From assembly GCF_900104145.1 (NCBI RefSeq), contig NZ_FNLB01000001.1:124001-188000 (forward strand): 64,000 bases of DNA. Direction: 5' to 3'. The notes beneath the pieces were generated by a model. The model was not told the origin of the DNA, ran no database searches, and was given only the letters and a program-made list of their open reading frames with translations. The position numbers and the translations under genes are program-made. The stretch comes from Pseudovibrio sp. Tun.PSC04-5.I4. Lineage in GTDB: Bacteria > Pseudomonadota > Alphaproteobacteria > Rhizobiales > Stappiaceae. The stretch's first letter is position 1, and each line of letters begins with the position of its first letter. This document shows positions 16,473 through 25,521 of the stretch, one piece after another.

Positions 16473-17408
16473 ATGAAAGCGGCGCGAATTTACAAGTACG
16501 GCAGCATGGAAGAGATTAGAATTGAAACCGTTGAAATGCCCCGGATAACGGCTGATGAGGTTTTGGTCAAAGTAGTAGCGACAGCAGTAAATCCGTTGGA
16601 TTGGATTTTTCGGTCTGGGCGGTTGCAGTATATTATTCCGGCGAAGCTTCCAATAACCCTCGGCTGGGATTTCTCGGGGATTATTACTGAAGTTGGCGGT
16701 GAGATCTCTGATTTCGCTGTAGGCGACGCTGTTTGCTCCCGTCCAGAGGTCTTCAGAGATGGTTCTCATGCGGAATACATCGCTGTTCCTGCCAAGGATA
16801 TCGCTCTCAAACCGAGAACCTTAACTTTCTCCATGGCGGCCTCCTTGCCTATTGCATCTATTACAGCTTGGCAATCCCTTCTCGACATCGGCGAGCTAAA
16901 GGAAGGACAAACAGTGCTCATTCATGGGGGAGCTGGAAGCCTCGGTTGTATCGCTGTGCAGATAGCCAAAAGCGTCGGTGCACGGGTAATTGTCACCGCG
17001 GCGGCCAGAGATCATGACTTTGTAAAATCATAGGGAGCTGATGAAATCATTGTCTTCCAAACTCAACACTTTCCCGAAGTTATAGAAGATGTCGACCTTG
17101 TCCTCGATACGGTCGGAGGCCAAGTACAACGAGATTCATACAGGGTTCTCAAACCAAACGGCATCTTGGTGACTGTAAACACTTATCCAGATCAGGAAGA
17201 AGCAGAACTATATGACGTCCGCGCACAATTCCTCTCCATTAGACCGAATGGACACCACTTGAGAAAGATTGCAGATCTCGTGGACACAGGCAAACTCCGC
17301 GCTATCGTTAGGCATGAATTCCCATTTTCCCAAATCAAAGACGCAATGGCACTAAGCGAATGCGGATGTGCACGAGGGAAAATAGTTCTCCAGGTCGGAA
17401 CCCCGTAA
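16473..17408 (+). pseudogene. MDR-type NADP-dependent quinone oxidoreductase, interrupted by one nonsense codon
   Basis: The frame encodes a zinc-independent medium-chain oxidoreductase: GROES-like N-terminus (NPLDWIFRSGRLQYIIP, GWDFSGIITEVGGEISDFAV), then the Rossmann motif VLIHGGAGSLGCIAVQIAKS. A TAG at 17031-17033 follows FVKS, where the family has Leu-Gly (KxLGAD); the frame then resumes perfectly as GADEIIVFQTQHF and LDTVGGQVQRDSYRVLKPNG to GKIVLQVGTP at 17408. A single TTG-to-TAG change explains it. The inferred intact protein would be 311 residues, normal length. The gene is divergent from the LysR regulator. Confidence 0.85.
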
Positions 17409-17410
17409 CG

Positions 17411-17478
17411 GACCGTGTTGCACAACTCGAATTTAGATTGCAACTTGTCAAACCCGTAAATTCAAGCGTGATCATGGC
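17411..17478. repeat. IS5-type terminus, right boundary of the LysR/oxidoreductase cassette
   Basis: GACCGTGTTGCACAACTCGA, then TTTAGATTGCAACTTGTC, is the inverted counterpart of 15383-15441 with few mismatches. It begins three bases after the oxidoreductase stop codon, so the two genes are packed exactly between two opposing IS ends. Confidence 0.6.
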
Positions 17479-17486
17479 GTTGTTGC

Positions 17487-17843
17487 GGTGTTGTCACGTT
17501 AAGTTGGATTTGGTCGCAAAACCCAAACTGGGCACACTTCATGCGTCCATCATGGCAGCCATTTTCCATTGAGCAAATGCGTTCATGCGATGAAGGTGAG
17601 TATCGATTGAAGAACGTTGATCGCGAGGTTGATCGAAGAGATTGCGCAGCTTCTGTACAATTTCATCCAGAACATAACCGTCCTGATCAACAGCTCACCA
17701 CAGATAATACCGCTGTCCTTGGATAGAAATCACCACTTCATCCAGATGCCAGATATCGTTTTTGCTGTGTGTTTTGCGGCGCAGTTTTCGTACATTAGTC
17801 GGGCTGAACTTGAGGCCCCATCGCCGGATAGTTTCATAGGAGC
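17487..17843 (-). mobile_element. IS6-type transposase remnant
   Basis: GGTGTTGTCACGTTAAGTTGG near 17490 resembles the IS6-type end at 864. Minus-strand sequence from about 17843 down to 17600 encodes transposase pieces parallel to those at 525-812 (SYETIRRWGLKFSPTNVRKL, then KNDIWHLDEVVISI) and breaks off against the LacI gene stop. It has lost both the N-terminus and most of the catalytic domain. Confidence 0.65.
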
Positions 17844-17846
17844 CTG

Positions 17847-18887
17847 TTAACCGAACGTTGCACCCCAGATATTTTCTTTGGTGATGATTTCAACTGGCAG
17901 TATGTCTGGCTGGATTGGTTTGTTGTTCAGTGAGGCGATTAATGCATCAACGGATTTTTGAGCAGCCCGGCTCATGTTTTGGTGAATGACAGCATCCATG
18001 GACCCATCAAGAAGGTAGCTTTGTGTCTTCGGGGTTAGATTATGTCCGATTAGCATGATGTCGCTTACATGGCCGCTTTCGTTGAGAGCTCGGACAACAC
18101 CTTCGTTCCCTCCACCTACATTGTAAATGCCGACTATTTCGGGATGGCGTGACAACAGAGCAAGAGTTTCCTCGTAGTTACCGTCAATATCATCGTTGCC
18201 ACTATAAGTCGCCAAAACATCATTGTGGGGGAACTCTCGCCGTAATATGGCACGGCACCCCATTTCGCGCTCTTCGTGGCTTCTATAGAGCTGCCCTCCC
18301 GAGAGGATAGCGATAGGACCAGGGCCACTTGCCATGCGGCCCATAAGGTAGCCTGCTGTTCTACCGGCAGCCCTGTTGTCTATACCGACATACCCAACGA
18401 CTGATTTGCTCTCAATGCCAGATAAGAGTGCGAGCGTGTGAATCTGATAGTTTTCCAACTCCACAACCGCATCATGAACACGTGGATCATCCAAAGCCTG
18501 AAAAGCAACCGCTTCGATACCTTGCCCGATGCAATTGCGTAACTTGCGAGCCAAAACTGCAGGCTCCATCTTGCGGGTAAAGACGCATTCAATTGTTGCA
18601 TTCCCCATTGCTCCAACTTCTTGAAAACACGAAGCTAGATAAGCTGTTGAAGGCCCTGCGTCCTCCGGCAGGAAAACTTTCATGCGCCAGGGTTTGGAAC
18701 GAGGTACTGGCGTTTCTCCATTCTCAATAGCTGCTTTGGCTTGCAAAACGCGCTGCCGAGTTGATGCACTTACATTTTTTCTATCATTCAATACACGATC
18801 AACAGTTGCAGTGCTCACGCTTGCGAGCTCTGCAATCTCGGGAATTTTTGCAATACGTTTAATGGGTATGTTGAAATAATCTTGCAT
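17847..18887 (-). CDS. LacI-family transcriptional regulator of the TRAP/sugar-acid operon
   Basis: Starting at the ATG at 18887 (MQDYFNIPIKRIAKIPEIAE), the protein has a LacI HTH (EIAELASVSTATVDRVLND, with hinge helix RQRVLQAKAAIE) and a periplasmic-binding-protein-like effector domain (GYVGIDNRAAGRTAGYLMGR, IAILSGGQLYRSHEEREMG, VGIYNVGGGNEGVVRAL). It is divergent from the dctP gene and ends beside an IS6 remnant. The expected role is repression of the transporter and catabolic genes until their substrate is present. A tandem direct repeat in the intergenic region may be its site. Confidence 0.88.
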   Translation of the reverse strand: MQDYFNIPIKRIAKIPEIAELASVSTATVDRVLNDRKNVSASTRQRVLQAKAAIENGETPVPRSKPWRMKVFLPEDAGPSTAYLASCFQEVGAMGNATIECVFTRKMEPAVLARKLRNCIGQGIEAVAFQALDDPRVHDAVVELENYQIHTLALLSGIESKSVVGYVGIDNRAAGRTAGYLMGRMASGPGPIAILSGGQLYRSHEEREMGCRAILRREFPHNDVLATYSGNDDIDGNYEETLALLSRHPEIVGIYNVGGGNEGVVRALNESGHVSDIMLIGHNLTPKTQSYLLDGSMDAVIHQNMSRAAQKSVDALIASLNNKPIQPDILPVEIITKENIWGATFG

Positions 18888-18930
18888 AATCACATCAAGT
18901 AGCATCAACGAGACGTCCTAACAACATCCC

Positions 18931-18950
18931 AAAGGCATCAAAAGGCATCA
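18931..18950. promoter_or_regulatory. Perfect tandem repeat upstream of dctP
   Basis: AAAGGCATCA occurs twice without spacer between the divergent LacI and TRAP genes. It is not the usual LacI palindrome, so it could be an operator of unusual form, half of a regulator site, or chance. Confidence 0.35.
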
Positions 18951-19048
18951 ATTTGGTTTAGTTGAGGTGTTTGTATTCCCAACTGGTGAAAGGTTGGTTT
19001 ATGAGAGTTTATACGGATGAGCGAGGGGGTTCATCCTGGGAGGAAACG

Positions 19049-20044
19049 ATGTCACTTAAAAAAAATCTTTTAGCGGGCCTTGCCTGCATAATTGTATCTT
19101 CGACTGGCGCAAATGCTGCTGATTTTACTTTCAAATATGCCAATGACCAACCAGAAAGCGCTATTCGATCCAAGTCTATGACCTTCTTTAAAACGGAGTT
19201 GGAACAACGTACGAACGGGCGTATTGAAGTCCAAAACTACTTTTCGGGTATGCTAGGAACTGAACGTGAAATGATGGACCAGCTCACAACTGGTTTGCTG
19301 CAAGGTACACGTGGTGGAATGTTTGCTGAGGCAAGTGCACACTACAACATCTTCCTTTTGCCATTCCTCGTTGAAAACTGGGACCAGATGGAATGTTTGG
19401 TCCGGAGTGACTTCACCAAGAAGGTGCAGGGAGCTGCTGCCGCCAATGGCTACCACATTCCCGCAACCGGCATTTCTCAGGGGTTCCGTGCCCACACAAA
19501 TAACGTGCGGGCACTTACAAAAGTTGACGACATCAAGGGTTTGAAGATGCGCGTCCCCCAGCAAGAAGTATATATCGAGACCGCAAAAGCTCTGGGTGCA
19601 AGCCCGCAGGCAATGCCTTTTTCTGAAGCTTATCAGGCGTTTAAAATGGGCGTAATTGACGGCCAAGATAATCCACCTGCAAACATTTGGGACTTTAAGG
19701 TCCAAGAAGTCCAGAAATTTATGTCCATCACCAATTACTCTACAGGCCCAGATCCGTTGATTGTAAACAAGGCTTGGTATGATGGACTGCCGGCAGATTT
19801 GCAAAAGACGTTTGATGAAGTTGCGACTGATGCACTCGCACTTTCTGACAAGATGTATCGTCAGTCAGAGGCAGAACTCATTGAGAAAATGACTGAATAT
19901 CTGGAAGTGAACTACGTTGAAGGCGAAGCGTTGAAGGGGTTTCAGGACGCCGTCCAGCCAGTCTACGACATCTTCGTGGGTAAAGGTGCCTTCACAATAG
20001 ATGATGTGAAGGCGGCAAAAGCAGCAGCTCGTTCCTGCTCATAA
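19049..20044 (+). CDS. dctP: TRAP transporter substrate-binding protein (DctP family)
   Basis: The start is the ATG at 19049, preceded by GGGAGG; the longer upstream frame lacks a signal peptide. The N-terminus MSLKKNLLAGLACIIVSSTG followed by ANAADF is a clear Sec signal peptide with an ANA-AD cleavage site. The mature part is a DctP solute receptor (GLKMRVPQQEVYIETAKALG, PFSEAYQAFKMGVIDGQDNP), where the conserved arginine in LKMRVP normally binds the substrate carboxylate. It delivers a sugar acid or related carboxylate to the membrane subunits encoded downstream. About 331 residues, full length. Confidence 0.93.
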   Translation: MSLKKNLLAGLACIIVSSTGANAADFTFKYANDQPESAIRSKSMTFFKTELEQRTNGRIEVQNYFSGMLGTEREMMDQLTTGLLQGTRGGMFAEASAHYNIFLLPFLVENWDQMECLVRSDFTKKVQGAAAANGYHIPATGISQGFRAHTNNVRALTKVDDIKGLKMRVPQQEVYIETAKALGASPQAMPFSEAYQAFKMGVIDGQDNPPANIWDFKVQEVQKFMSITNYSTGPDPLIVNKAWYDGLPADLQKTFDEVATDALALSDKMYRQSEAELIEKMTEYLEVNYVEGEALKGFQDAVQPVYDIFVGKGAFTIDDVKAAKAAARSCS

Positions 20045-20170
20045 TTTGGCAGATATGAACGGATGAATAGAGCGGATCGAACCGATGGTTTTCAGATTGG
20101 TTCGGTCCAGACTTCTGCTTCTGTGAGAAGTCTGCGCACTGCTCGTTCTATCTGTTTCCTGGGAGGGAAA

Positions 20171-20677
20171 ATGGGCTTTTTAAAAAAAATAGATAATGGG
20201 TTGGCGACCATATTGGAATGGATTCTCGTCGGTTTGTTTATGGTGTTCTTTGCGCTCGTTTGTATTCTAGTTGTGCTCAGATATGGCTTTAACGATACGA
20301 TTTATGGCGGCAACGAGTTCGTGACCATCGCCTTTTTGTTCACCTCGGCCTTAGGTGCTGCGGTGGGGGTGGCTCGGCGAGAACATATCGCGATTACTGT
20401 TTTTGCAGACATGTTGTCTGAGTGGCCAAAACGTCTTGCGTTCAGTTTGCAATTGGCTCTGGTCGCAATCATCAATGGCTACATGGTCTACTACTCATGG
20501 AACTGGATTAAGTTGACAGGACACACTCCTTGGCAACCGTTTGACTGGCCACAAGGCATTGTTCAGGCCGCTATTCCTGTTGGATGCGGGTTAGCTGTTT
20601 TATTCTGCGTCATCAAAATAATTCTCACTCTTTCCAGACGAGAAAGCGTGGATTTGCTTTGGGTTCCAGACGAATAA
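20171..20677 (+). CDS. dctQ: TRAP transporter small membrane subunit (DctQ family)
   Basis: The ATG at 20171 follows GGGAGGGAAA. The 168-residue protein has four hydrophobic segments (around ILEWILVGLFMVFFALVCIL, FVTIAFLFTSALGAAVG, LQLALVAIINGYMVYYSW and IPVGCGLAVLFCVIKII), the standard DctQ topology. It stabilises and cooperates with DctM. It lies 126 bp after dctP and 127 bp before dctM, in the common P-Q-M order. Confidence 0.9.
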   Translation: MGFLKKIDNGLATILEWILVGLFMVFFALVCILVVLRYGFNDTIYGGNEFVTIAFLFTSALGAAVGVARREHIAITVFADMLSEWPKRLAFSLQLALVAIINGYMVYYSWNWIKLTGHTPWQPFDWPQGIVQAAIPVGCGLAVLFCVIKIILTLSRRESVDLLWVPDE

Positions 20678-20804
20678 GAAACTCCCGGATTAAAGACCCA
20701 ACCGGCGAAAAACATATTTGCCGAAATCAAAAAGAGCACTGGCGCCGCACCAATAACAGGTTGCTGGCAGCCTTACTGTCATGACGGAATAAAAGGGTTT
20801 CCTG

Positions 20805-22082
20805 ATGCTTTTGCTTCTCATCAGCTTGTTTTTATTGCTGACCTTGGGTGTCCCTATTGCGTATGCGCTTGGGTTATCCGCTCTCAGTTACTTTCTTATT
20901 GAGCAACCTATGCTCATCGGCATTTTGCCACAGCGGCTCTTTGCTGGCGTCAACAACTATGCTCTGATCTCTTTGCCACTATTCATCCTTATGGGCTTTG
21001 TGATGAACACGGGTGGCATCACTGATCGTCTGCTCAACTTGTCCCTGTTCTTCGTAGGACGGTTTAAAGGCGGACTGGGGCTGGTGAACGTGGTTGCCTC
21101 AATGATCTTTGGCGGCATTTCCGGTTCATCGGCATCTGACACAGCCTCAATTGGCTCGGTTCTCATTCCGGAGATGAAAAAACGCGGCTACCCGGCAAGC
21201 TTTGCAGCTGGCATTACGGTTGCCTCCTCCACGATGGGCATGGTGATCCCTCCAAGTGTGCCGATGGTTATCTATGCCATTGTGGCGCAAGAATCCGTTG
21301 GTCAGTTATTCCTTGGCGGCTTGGTTCCCGGGTTATTGATCGGCGTGTTTCAGCTTGCCATTGTTTACGTCATCTCTAAGCGCAAAGATTACCCAACACA
21401 GCCGATTGCCTGGACGCTTGAAAATGCAGTAGCTCAAGTAAAAGGCGCAGGACTTGTTATCATCATGCCAATCTTAATCGTGGGATCTGTTGTGTTCGGT
21501 ATTGCTACACCGACAGAATCTGCGGGTCTTGGTGTGCTTTATGGTCTGATCCTGGGTTTCTTTCTAACTGGTGTTGGTAGCTTGAAGCGGCTTCCTGCTT
21601 CCATGCGAGTTGCCATTATCACCTCCGCTAAGATTATGATGATCATTGCTTTTTCTCAGCTCTATATCTGGGTGCTGGCTTTGGAACGCGTGCCCGACAT
21701 GCTGGCTGCTTATGTTGTGAGTATGGATTTAGGCCCAACAGCTCTCATGCTTGTTATTGCTCTGGTGATCCTGATTGCAGGCACCTTCATTGATGTTAGC
21801 CCGGCAATTTTGCTTCTCACTCCCGTTTTATTGCCAGCTGCAACTGCAACGGGCGTGTCAGGAGTTCAGTTTGGGGTGGTGCTGGTGTCTGGCCTTGCTG
21901 TTGGCGCTTGCACTCCGCCTGTCGGGAACTGTTTGAACGTGTGTGCGGCAATCGCACGTATGGGCATTGGTTCCATCTTTATGGGTGCAGCTCCTTTCCT
22001 GCTTGGAAACGTAGCTGTTCTCATCCTTATTTGTCTGTTCCCACAATTGGTGCTTTGGGTGCCAAGCCTCGCCTTCCCTTAA
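20805..22082 (+). CDS. dctM: TRAP transporter large membrane subunit (DctM family)
   Basis: The 425-residue protein is hydrophobic throughout and shows DctM signatures: LPLFILMGFVMNTGGITDRL, GGISGSSASDTASIGSVLIP, IPPSVPMVIYAIVAQESVGQ, ATPTESAGLGVLYGLILG and GACTPPVGNCLNVCAAIAR. It is the ion-coupled permease that moves the substrate from DctP into the cytoplasm with Na+. Normal length and no defects. Together with the two downstream enzymes it forms a catabolic operon. Confidence 0.93.
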   Translation: MLLLLISLFLLLTLGVPIAYALGLSALSYFLIEQPMLIGILPQRLFAGVNNYALISLPLFILMGFVMNTGGITDRLLNLSLFFVGRFKGGLGLVNVVASMIFGGISGSSASDTASIGSVLIPEMKKRGYPASFAAGITVASSTMGMVIPPSVPMVIYAIVAQESVGQLFLGGLVPGLLIGVFQLAIVYVISKRKDYPTQPIAWTLENAVAQVKGAGLVIIMPILIVGSVVFGIATPTESAGLGVLYGLILGFFLTGVGSLKRLPASMRVAIITSAKIMMIIAFSQLYIWVLALERVPDMLAAYVVSMDLGPTALMLVIALVILIAGTFIDVSPAILLLTPVLLPAATATGVSGVQFGVVLVSGLAVGACTPPVGNCLNVCAAIARMGIGSIFMGAAPFLLGNVAVLILICLFPQLVLWVPSLAFP

Positions 22083-22249
22083 GGCGAAAAGAACAGAACA
22101 AAACAAGGGGCAGTGAGGTGTCTTCCGGACCCGCCCGGCACATAAGTGCTTGAAATCCTCACGCAATTGGCATGCTCTACCTCACTTGCGAATAGGGAGC
22201 ATGCCTGAATACAACTAGCCGGTGTGGCCGGAAGATTTAGGAAAGTACC

Positions 22250-23140
22250 ATGAAGCGTACAGGTGTTATCGGATTAGGGGACATGGGCAGCGGTCTTGCC
22301 AAGAACCTGATCAAAAACGGATTTGAGACAACAGGTCTGGATTTATCTGAAGCCCGTATGGCTGCCTTTGTTGAAATGGGCGGCAAACCAGTAGGCAGTC
22401 TGGCAGATGTGGCAAAAGCGGCAGATGCTGTCTATGTCATGGTGATGAACGGGGATCAGGCGAAAGCGGTGATCCTTGGTCCAAATGGCCTTGCTGAAAA
22501 TATGGCTGAAGGTGGCGCTGTTATTCTCACCGCAACCATCAAGCCAAGCGAAGCACGCGAAATCGGCGAGGCGATGGCAGGCTGTGGTGTACACCTGATC
22601 GACAGCCCGGTTTCAGGCGGTTTTCCGGGGGCACAGGGCGGTGCCCTGACCATGATGGCAGCAAGTGCTGATGCTGTTCTGGATGAATATGCGCCGGTTA
22701 TGGAAGCCGTTTCCAAGACCATTCATCGCGTAGGAACCAGCGCAGGTGAGGGGCAAACTGTAAAGTCCTGCCTGCAATCGCTTATTGGATCCATTTTCTC
22801 AGCCACATTCGAAGCCTCTGCTCTTGCTGCAAAAGCGGGTGTTTCCGGTGATGTGCTCTTTAAGGTGTTCTCCACGTCCGGTGCAGGGTGCGGTGTCTCC
22901 AACACAGCGCTTGAGAACATCATTGATCGCAAGTTTGAGGGGACTGGCTCCCACATTGCGACAATGCATAAGGACCTGACGATTTGTCTGGATATGGCGA
23001 AAGATCTCGGCGTGCCGATGCATACGGCCTCAACGGCCATGCAGATCTTCCATGCTGGCAAATCCAAATATCCTGATGGCGATAACTGGGTTTGTACCCG
23101 TGTCATCGAAGAAATCATCGGCGCCGAACTGCATCGCTAA
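22250..23140 (+). CDS. Beta-hydroxyacid dehydrogenase (3-hydroxyisobutyrate / L-threonate dehydrogenase-like)
   Basis: The 296-residue protein starts MKRTGVIGLGDMGSGLAKNL, the NAD(P)-binding GxGxMG motif of the family. The substrate signature DSPVSGGFPGAQGGALTMM and the catalytic-lysine region GEGQTVKSCLQSLIGSIF follow. Closest in appearance to LtnD/GarR-type enzymes, which oxidise four- or six-carbon sugar acids. The neighbours (TRAP importer and a TIM-barrel isomerase) support sugar-acid breakdown. It starts 168 bp after dctM with a GAAAG-type RBS. Confidence 0.88.
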   Translation: MKRTGVIGLGDMGSGLAKNLIKNGFETTGLDLSEARMAAFVEMGGKPVGSLADVAKAADAVYVMVMNGDQAKAVILGPNGLAENMAEGGAVILTATIKPSEAREIGEAMAGCGVHLIDSPVSGGFPGAQGGALTMMAASADAVLDEYAPVMEAVSKTIHRVGTSAGEGQTVKSCLQSLIGSIFSATFEASALAAKAGVSGDVLFKVFSTSGAGCGVSNTALENIIDRKFEGTGSHIATMHKDLTICLDMAKDLGVPMHTASTAMQIFHAGKSKYPDGDNWVCTRVIEEIIGAELHR

Positions 23141-23159
23141 GAACCCAGGAATAACGAAA

Positions 23160-24023
23160 ATGAAATTAGGCGTAATTTGCGACGGCGTTAGCCGCAATCT
23201 AAGCCATACCGTAGACGTAATGGACGAGTTTGGCCTTGAATATGCAGAGCTGCAGTTTGTTGGTGACACCGAAGTGGGTGATCACACAGCAGAAGAAATT
23301 ATTGCAATCGATACGTTGCTGCGTGACCGGGGCAAGCCTGTTTCCTGCCTGTCCCGGCACATTTTTGCGGGCATGACTGGAGCGAATAAACCGGGCGATG
23401 ACCTGCACACAAAGCATATGGATGCATTGAAGCGCGTTATCGATATGGCGCATGTTGTTGGCAGCCCGCTGGTGCGTATCATGTCTCCCAAAAAAGAGCA
23501 AATTCTTTGGGGCCATAATGGCGCTGAGAGATGGAATGTTGCCAACGGGGCGTGGGACGCAATGTTGCCCCTGATCGCTCCTGCAATCGATGTTGCTAAG
23601 GATGCCGGTGTTAAACTGGTGGTTGAAACTGGTAACGGCACCATGATCAACTCCAATTACACCGGTCGTAAGCTCATCGACGACCTGGATGCGAAAGGTA
23701 CACTGCAAATTCTCTGGGATCCGGCAAACAACTGCTGGTGCCATGAGCGCGCATTCCCGGAAGGATATGCTGAGGCAAAAGATGGGTATCTTGGCCATAT
23801 CCATATCAAGGACGTCCTTGTCGATACTCCGCGTGCGACACTGACCGTGAAGAAAATGGGTGAGGGTCAGCTTGCAGACCAGTTCAAGCCAATGGCGGAT
23901 GCTCTGCGCGCGGACAATTATGACGGTGTGATCTCCTTTGAGAGCGTTTACCACCCGGGCAATAACAATTTTGAAGATGGCTTCCGCCAGTGCATCGGGT
24001 TGTTTAAAGAACTGTTTGCCTAG
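23160..24023 (+). CDS. Sugar phosphate isomerase/epimerase-like TIM-barrel protein
   Basis: Start ATG at 23160, 20 bp after the dehydrogenase stop; the longer frame beginning at 23052 would overlap the upstream gene. The 287-residue protein is a xylose-isomerase-like TIM barrel. The metal-binding residues are in place: Glu in KLVVETGNG, Asp in LQILWDPANNC, His in GHIHIKDVL, Glu in GVISFESVYHP. Such enzymes isomerise or epimerise ketose or 2-oxo sugar-acid intermediates; the exact substrate is not determinable here. It is the last gene before a strong terminator. Confidence 0.85.
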   Translation: MKLGVICDGVSRNLSHTVDVMDEFGLEYAELQFVGDTEVGDHTAEEIIAIDTLLRDRGKPVSCLSRHIFAGMTGANKPGDDLHTKHMDALKRVIDMAHVVGSPLVRIMSPKKEQILWGHNGAERWNVANGAWDAMLPLIAPAIDVAKDAGVKLVVETGNGTMINSNYTGRKLIDDLDAKGTLQILWDPANNCWCHERAFPEGYAEAKDGYLGHIHIKDVLVDTPRATLTVKKMGEGQLADQFKPMADALRADNYDGVISFESVYHPGNNNFEDGFRQCIGLFKELFA

Positions 24024-24243
24024 AAGTTATTAAACTCACAGAAAACCAGAGTAGCCTTCTCTACATCAGAAGGGTTGAGCTAGGTACTTCCTTCGTCATT
24101 TAGGTAAATTACCTAACTTAACTCTCTCAATCTAAGTTCATTAAAAAGTGTTTGCCCTCAGCAAAGGTTGCACAGTCCCACATTATTGCAATTCTTTTTG
24201 AAGGCAACCACCTCCCAAGAGGCGTCTTAAAAGGATATTCTTT

Positions 24244-24285
24244 ATCACCCGATGCCCTCGTCCGTTGCATCGGGTGATTTTGTTT
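24244..24285 (+). terminator. Intrinsic terminator of the TRAP/sugar-acid operon
   Basis: ATCACCCGATGC (24244-24255) pairs perfectly with GCATCGGGTGAT (24267-24278), a 12-bp GC-rich stem with an 11-base loop, followed by TTTTGTTTT. This is a textbook Rho-independent terminator about 220 bp after the last operon gene. Confidence 0.9.
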
Positions 24286-24436
24286 TGGAACTCACAAACA
24301 CCGCGAACAGCCAGCGCGTTGGAATGAATTTCTCGCCTTTCGGGCTAAGTGTGATTTCTGAAGAGGTTGTTCATCACGATTAGATGCTTGATGTTGGTTT
24401 CACCACAAATCCAATTCAAGGACCTGTGCAATGAAC

Positions 24437-24765
24437 GGCCCTGTTGCAAATAATCTTCGCATGCCTGAATTTTGTGCAAAGCGAGAGGTATTCCAATGAG
24501 CGGTGACTTCAAATGGCGGCATTATCGTGGTGAAGTCATCCTGTGGGCTGTTCGGTGGTATTGTCGCTACGGGATTAGCTATCGTGATTTGGAAGCAATG
24601 CTTGAGGAGCGCGGTATGGATGTCGCCCACACCACGATCTACCGCTGGGTTCAGCACTATGCGCCCGAGATGGAAAAGCGGCTTCGTTGGCATTGGCGGC
24701 GGCCATCTTGGAACGACAGTTGGCAAGTTGATGAAACGTACATCAAGGTTAAGGCTGCTGGTATC
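24437..24765 (+). mobile_element. IS6-family (IS26-like) element, left half
   Basis: The left terminus GGCCCTGTTGCAAATAATC at about 24437 matches the IS26-type end GGCACTGTTGCAAA. The transposase frame from 24496 encodes the typical N-terminus (MSGDFKWRHYRGEVILWAVR, YRDLEAMLEERGMDVAHTTI, YRWVQHYAPEMEKRLRW) up to the first catalytic Asp in SWQVDETYIKVK. It breaks off there against resolvase sequence; DD and E of the core are lost, as is the right end. Confidence 0.85.
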
Positions 24766-25042
24766 AACTTCCTCCTTGATGGAATGCAGATGCAAGCCGC
24801 GTGTTTGAAGATCTTCCATCAATGAAATGAGGTCTTGCAAGGATCGTGAAAGACGATCCAAGCGCCAAACGACAATGGTATCTCCCTTTCTGGCTTTATC
24901 CAGAAGGCGAGCAAGTTGGGGCTTAACAACAGCATTGCCCCTCACCCCTTTGTCGGCTAGAATCTCTTCGCAGCCAGCATCGACCAAAGCTTGCTCTTAG
25001 AATCTGCTCTTCGGTAGAGACACGAACATAGCCAAAAATCAT
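24766..25042 (-). pseudogene. Serine resolvase N-terminal fragment, frameshifted
   Basis: ATG at 25042 starts MIFGYVRVSTEEQ, containing the catalytic-serine motif YVRVST of serine recombinases. A frameshift near 24990-25000 follows, and the other frame then continues with LVDAGCEEILADKGVRG, RLLDKARKGDTIVVWRLDRL (the typical R-LDRLSR helix) and SLMEDLQTRGLHLHSIKEEV. It ends at the junction with the IS6 fragment. The DNA-binding C-terminus is missing; a matching orphan resolvase C-terminus is found at 41068-41243. Confidence 0.8.
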
Positions 25043-25142
25043 TTTTGCAGCCTGTTTGTCCAAAAACATTATAAACTATAAAATGCGACAATAGAAACTG
25101 AAAACTAACCCACTGTATTTGCTAAATATATTGTGGTTTCAG

Positions 25143-25264
25143 CATGTACAAAAATAGATGTACAAAAATAAAATAAATGAATTATTTTGTACATCCGGAA
25201 AAATAAAACCCAAAAACCCAATAGTTTCGAGATACCTTCGCCCGTTATGGACATGTACAAAAAC
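25143..25264. repeat. ATGTACAAAA repeats, candidate resolvase recombination (res) site
   Basis: ATGTACAAAA occurs at about 25144, 25158 and 25254, and as its complement at 25185-25194. GATGTACAAAA (25157-25167) and TTTTGTACATC (25185-25195) form a 39-bp palindromic unit with a 17-bp AT-rich centre. The cluster starts 100 bp upstream of the resolvase start codon, where Tn3-type res sites normally lie, with their 28-35 bp imperfect inverted repeats. Confidence 0.55.
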
Positions 25265-25269
25265 GGTGG

Positions 25270-25517
25270 TTAATGTTCAGCATCTGCGGGATGCTCAATC
25301 CAGTCTTCACGACTATGACGCACTCGAATAATCAAAATACCTCGATCATCCTGAATACGATAGATAATGATATGAGCCTGGAAAGGATGCACTCTCACTG
25401 CAGGCACAATTTCAGCTCTCTCTTGAGCAAGCTCAGGATACTGAGAAAGTAGCTCGAAGGTCTGCTCAAGTTTGATGTGATATCGCTCTGCAGAGCTAAC
25501 CGCAAAAGTTGGTGATG
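25270..25517 (-). pseudogene. ParE/RelE-type toxin, N-terminally truncated by IS256
   Basis: The minus-strand frame ending at 25270-25272 reads AERYHIKLEQTFELLSQYPE, then PAVRVHPFQAHIIIYRIQDD, RGILIIRVRHSREDWIEHP. This is the C-terminal two-thirds of a ParE toxin (gyrase-targeting, RelE superfamily), including the typical R-x-HSR-EDW ending. The N-terminus and any antitoxin gene are gone where the IS256 element begins. Not functional as it stands. Confidence 0.75.
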
Positions 25518-25521
25518 GGTT

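Noticed and set aside
23199..23954. 251-codon minus-strand ORF in the TIM-barrel gene
   Set aside because: It is fully antisense to a well-supported isomerase gene with conserved metal ligands.
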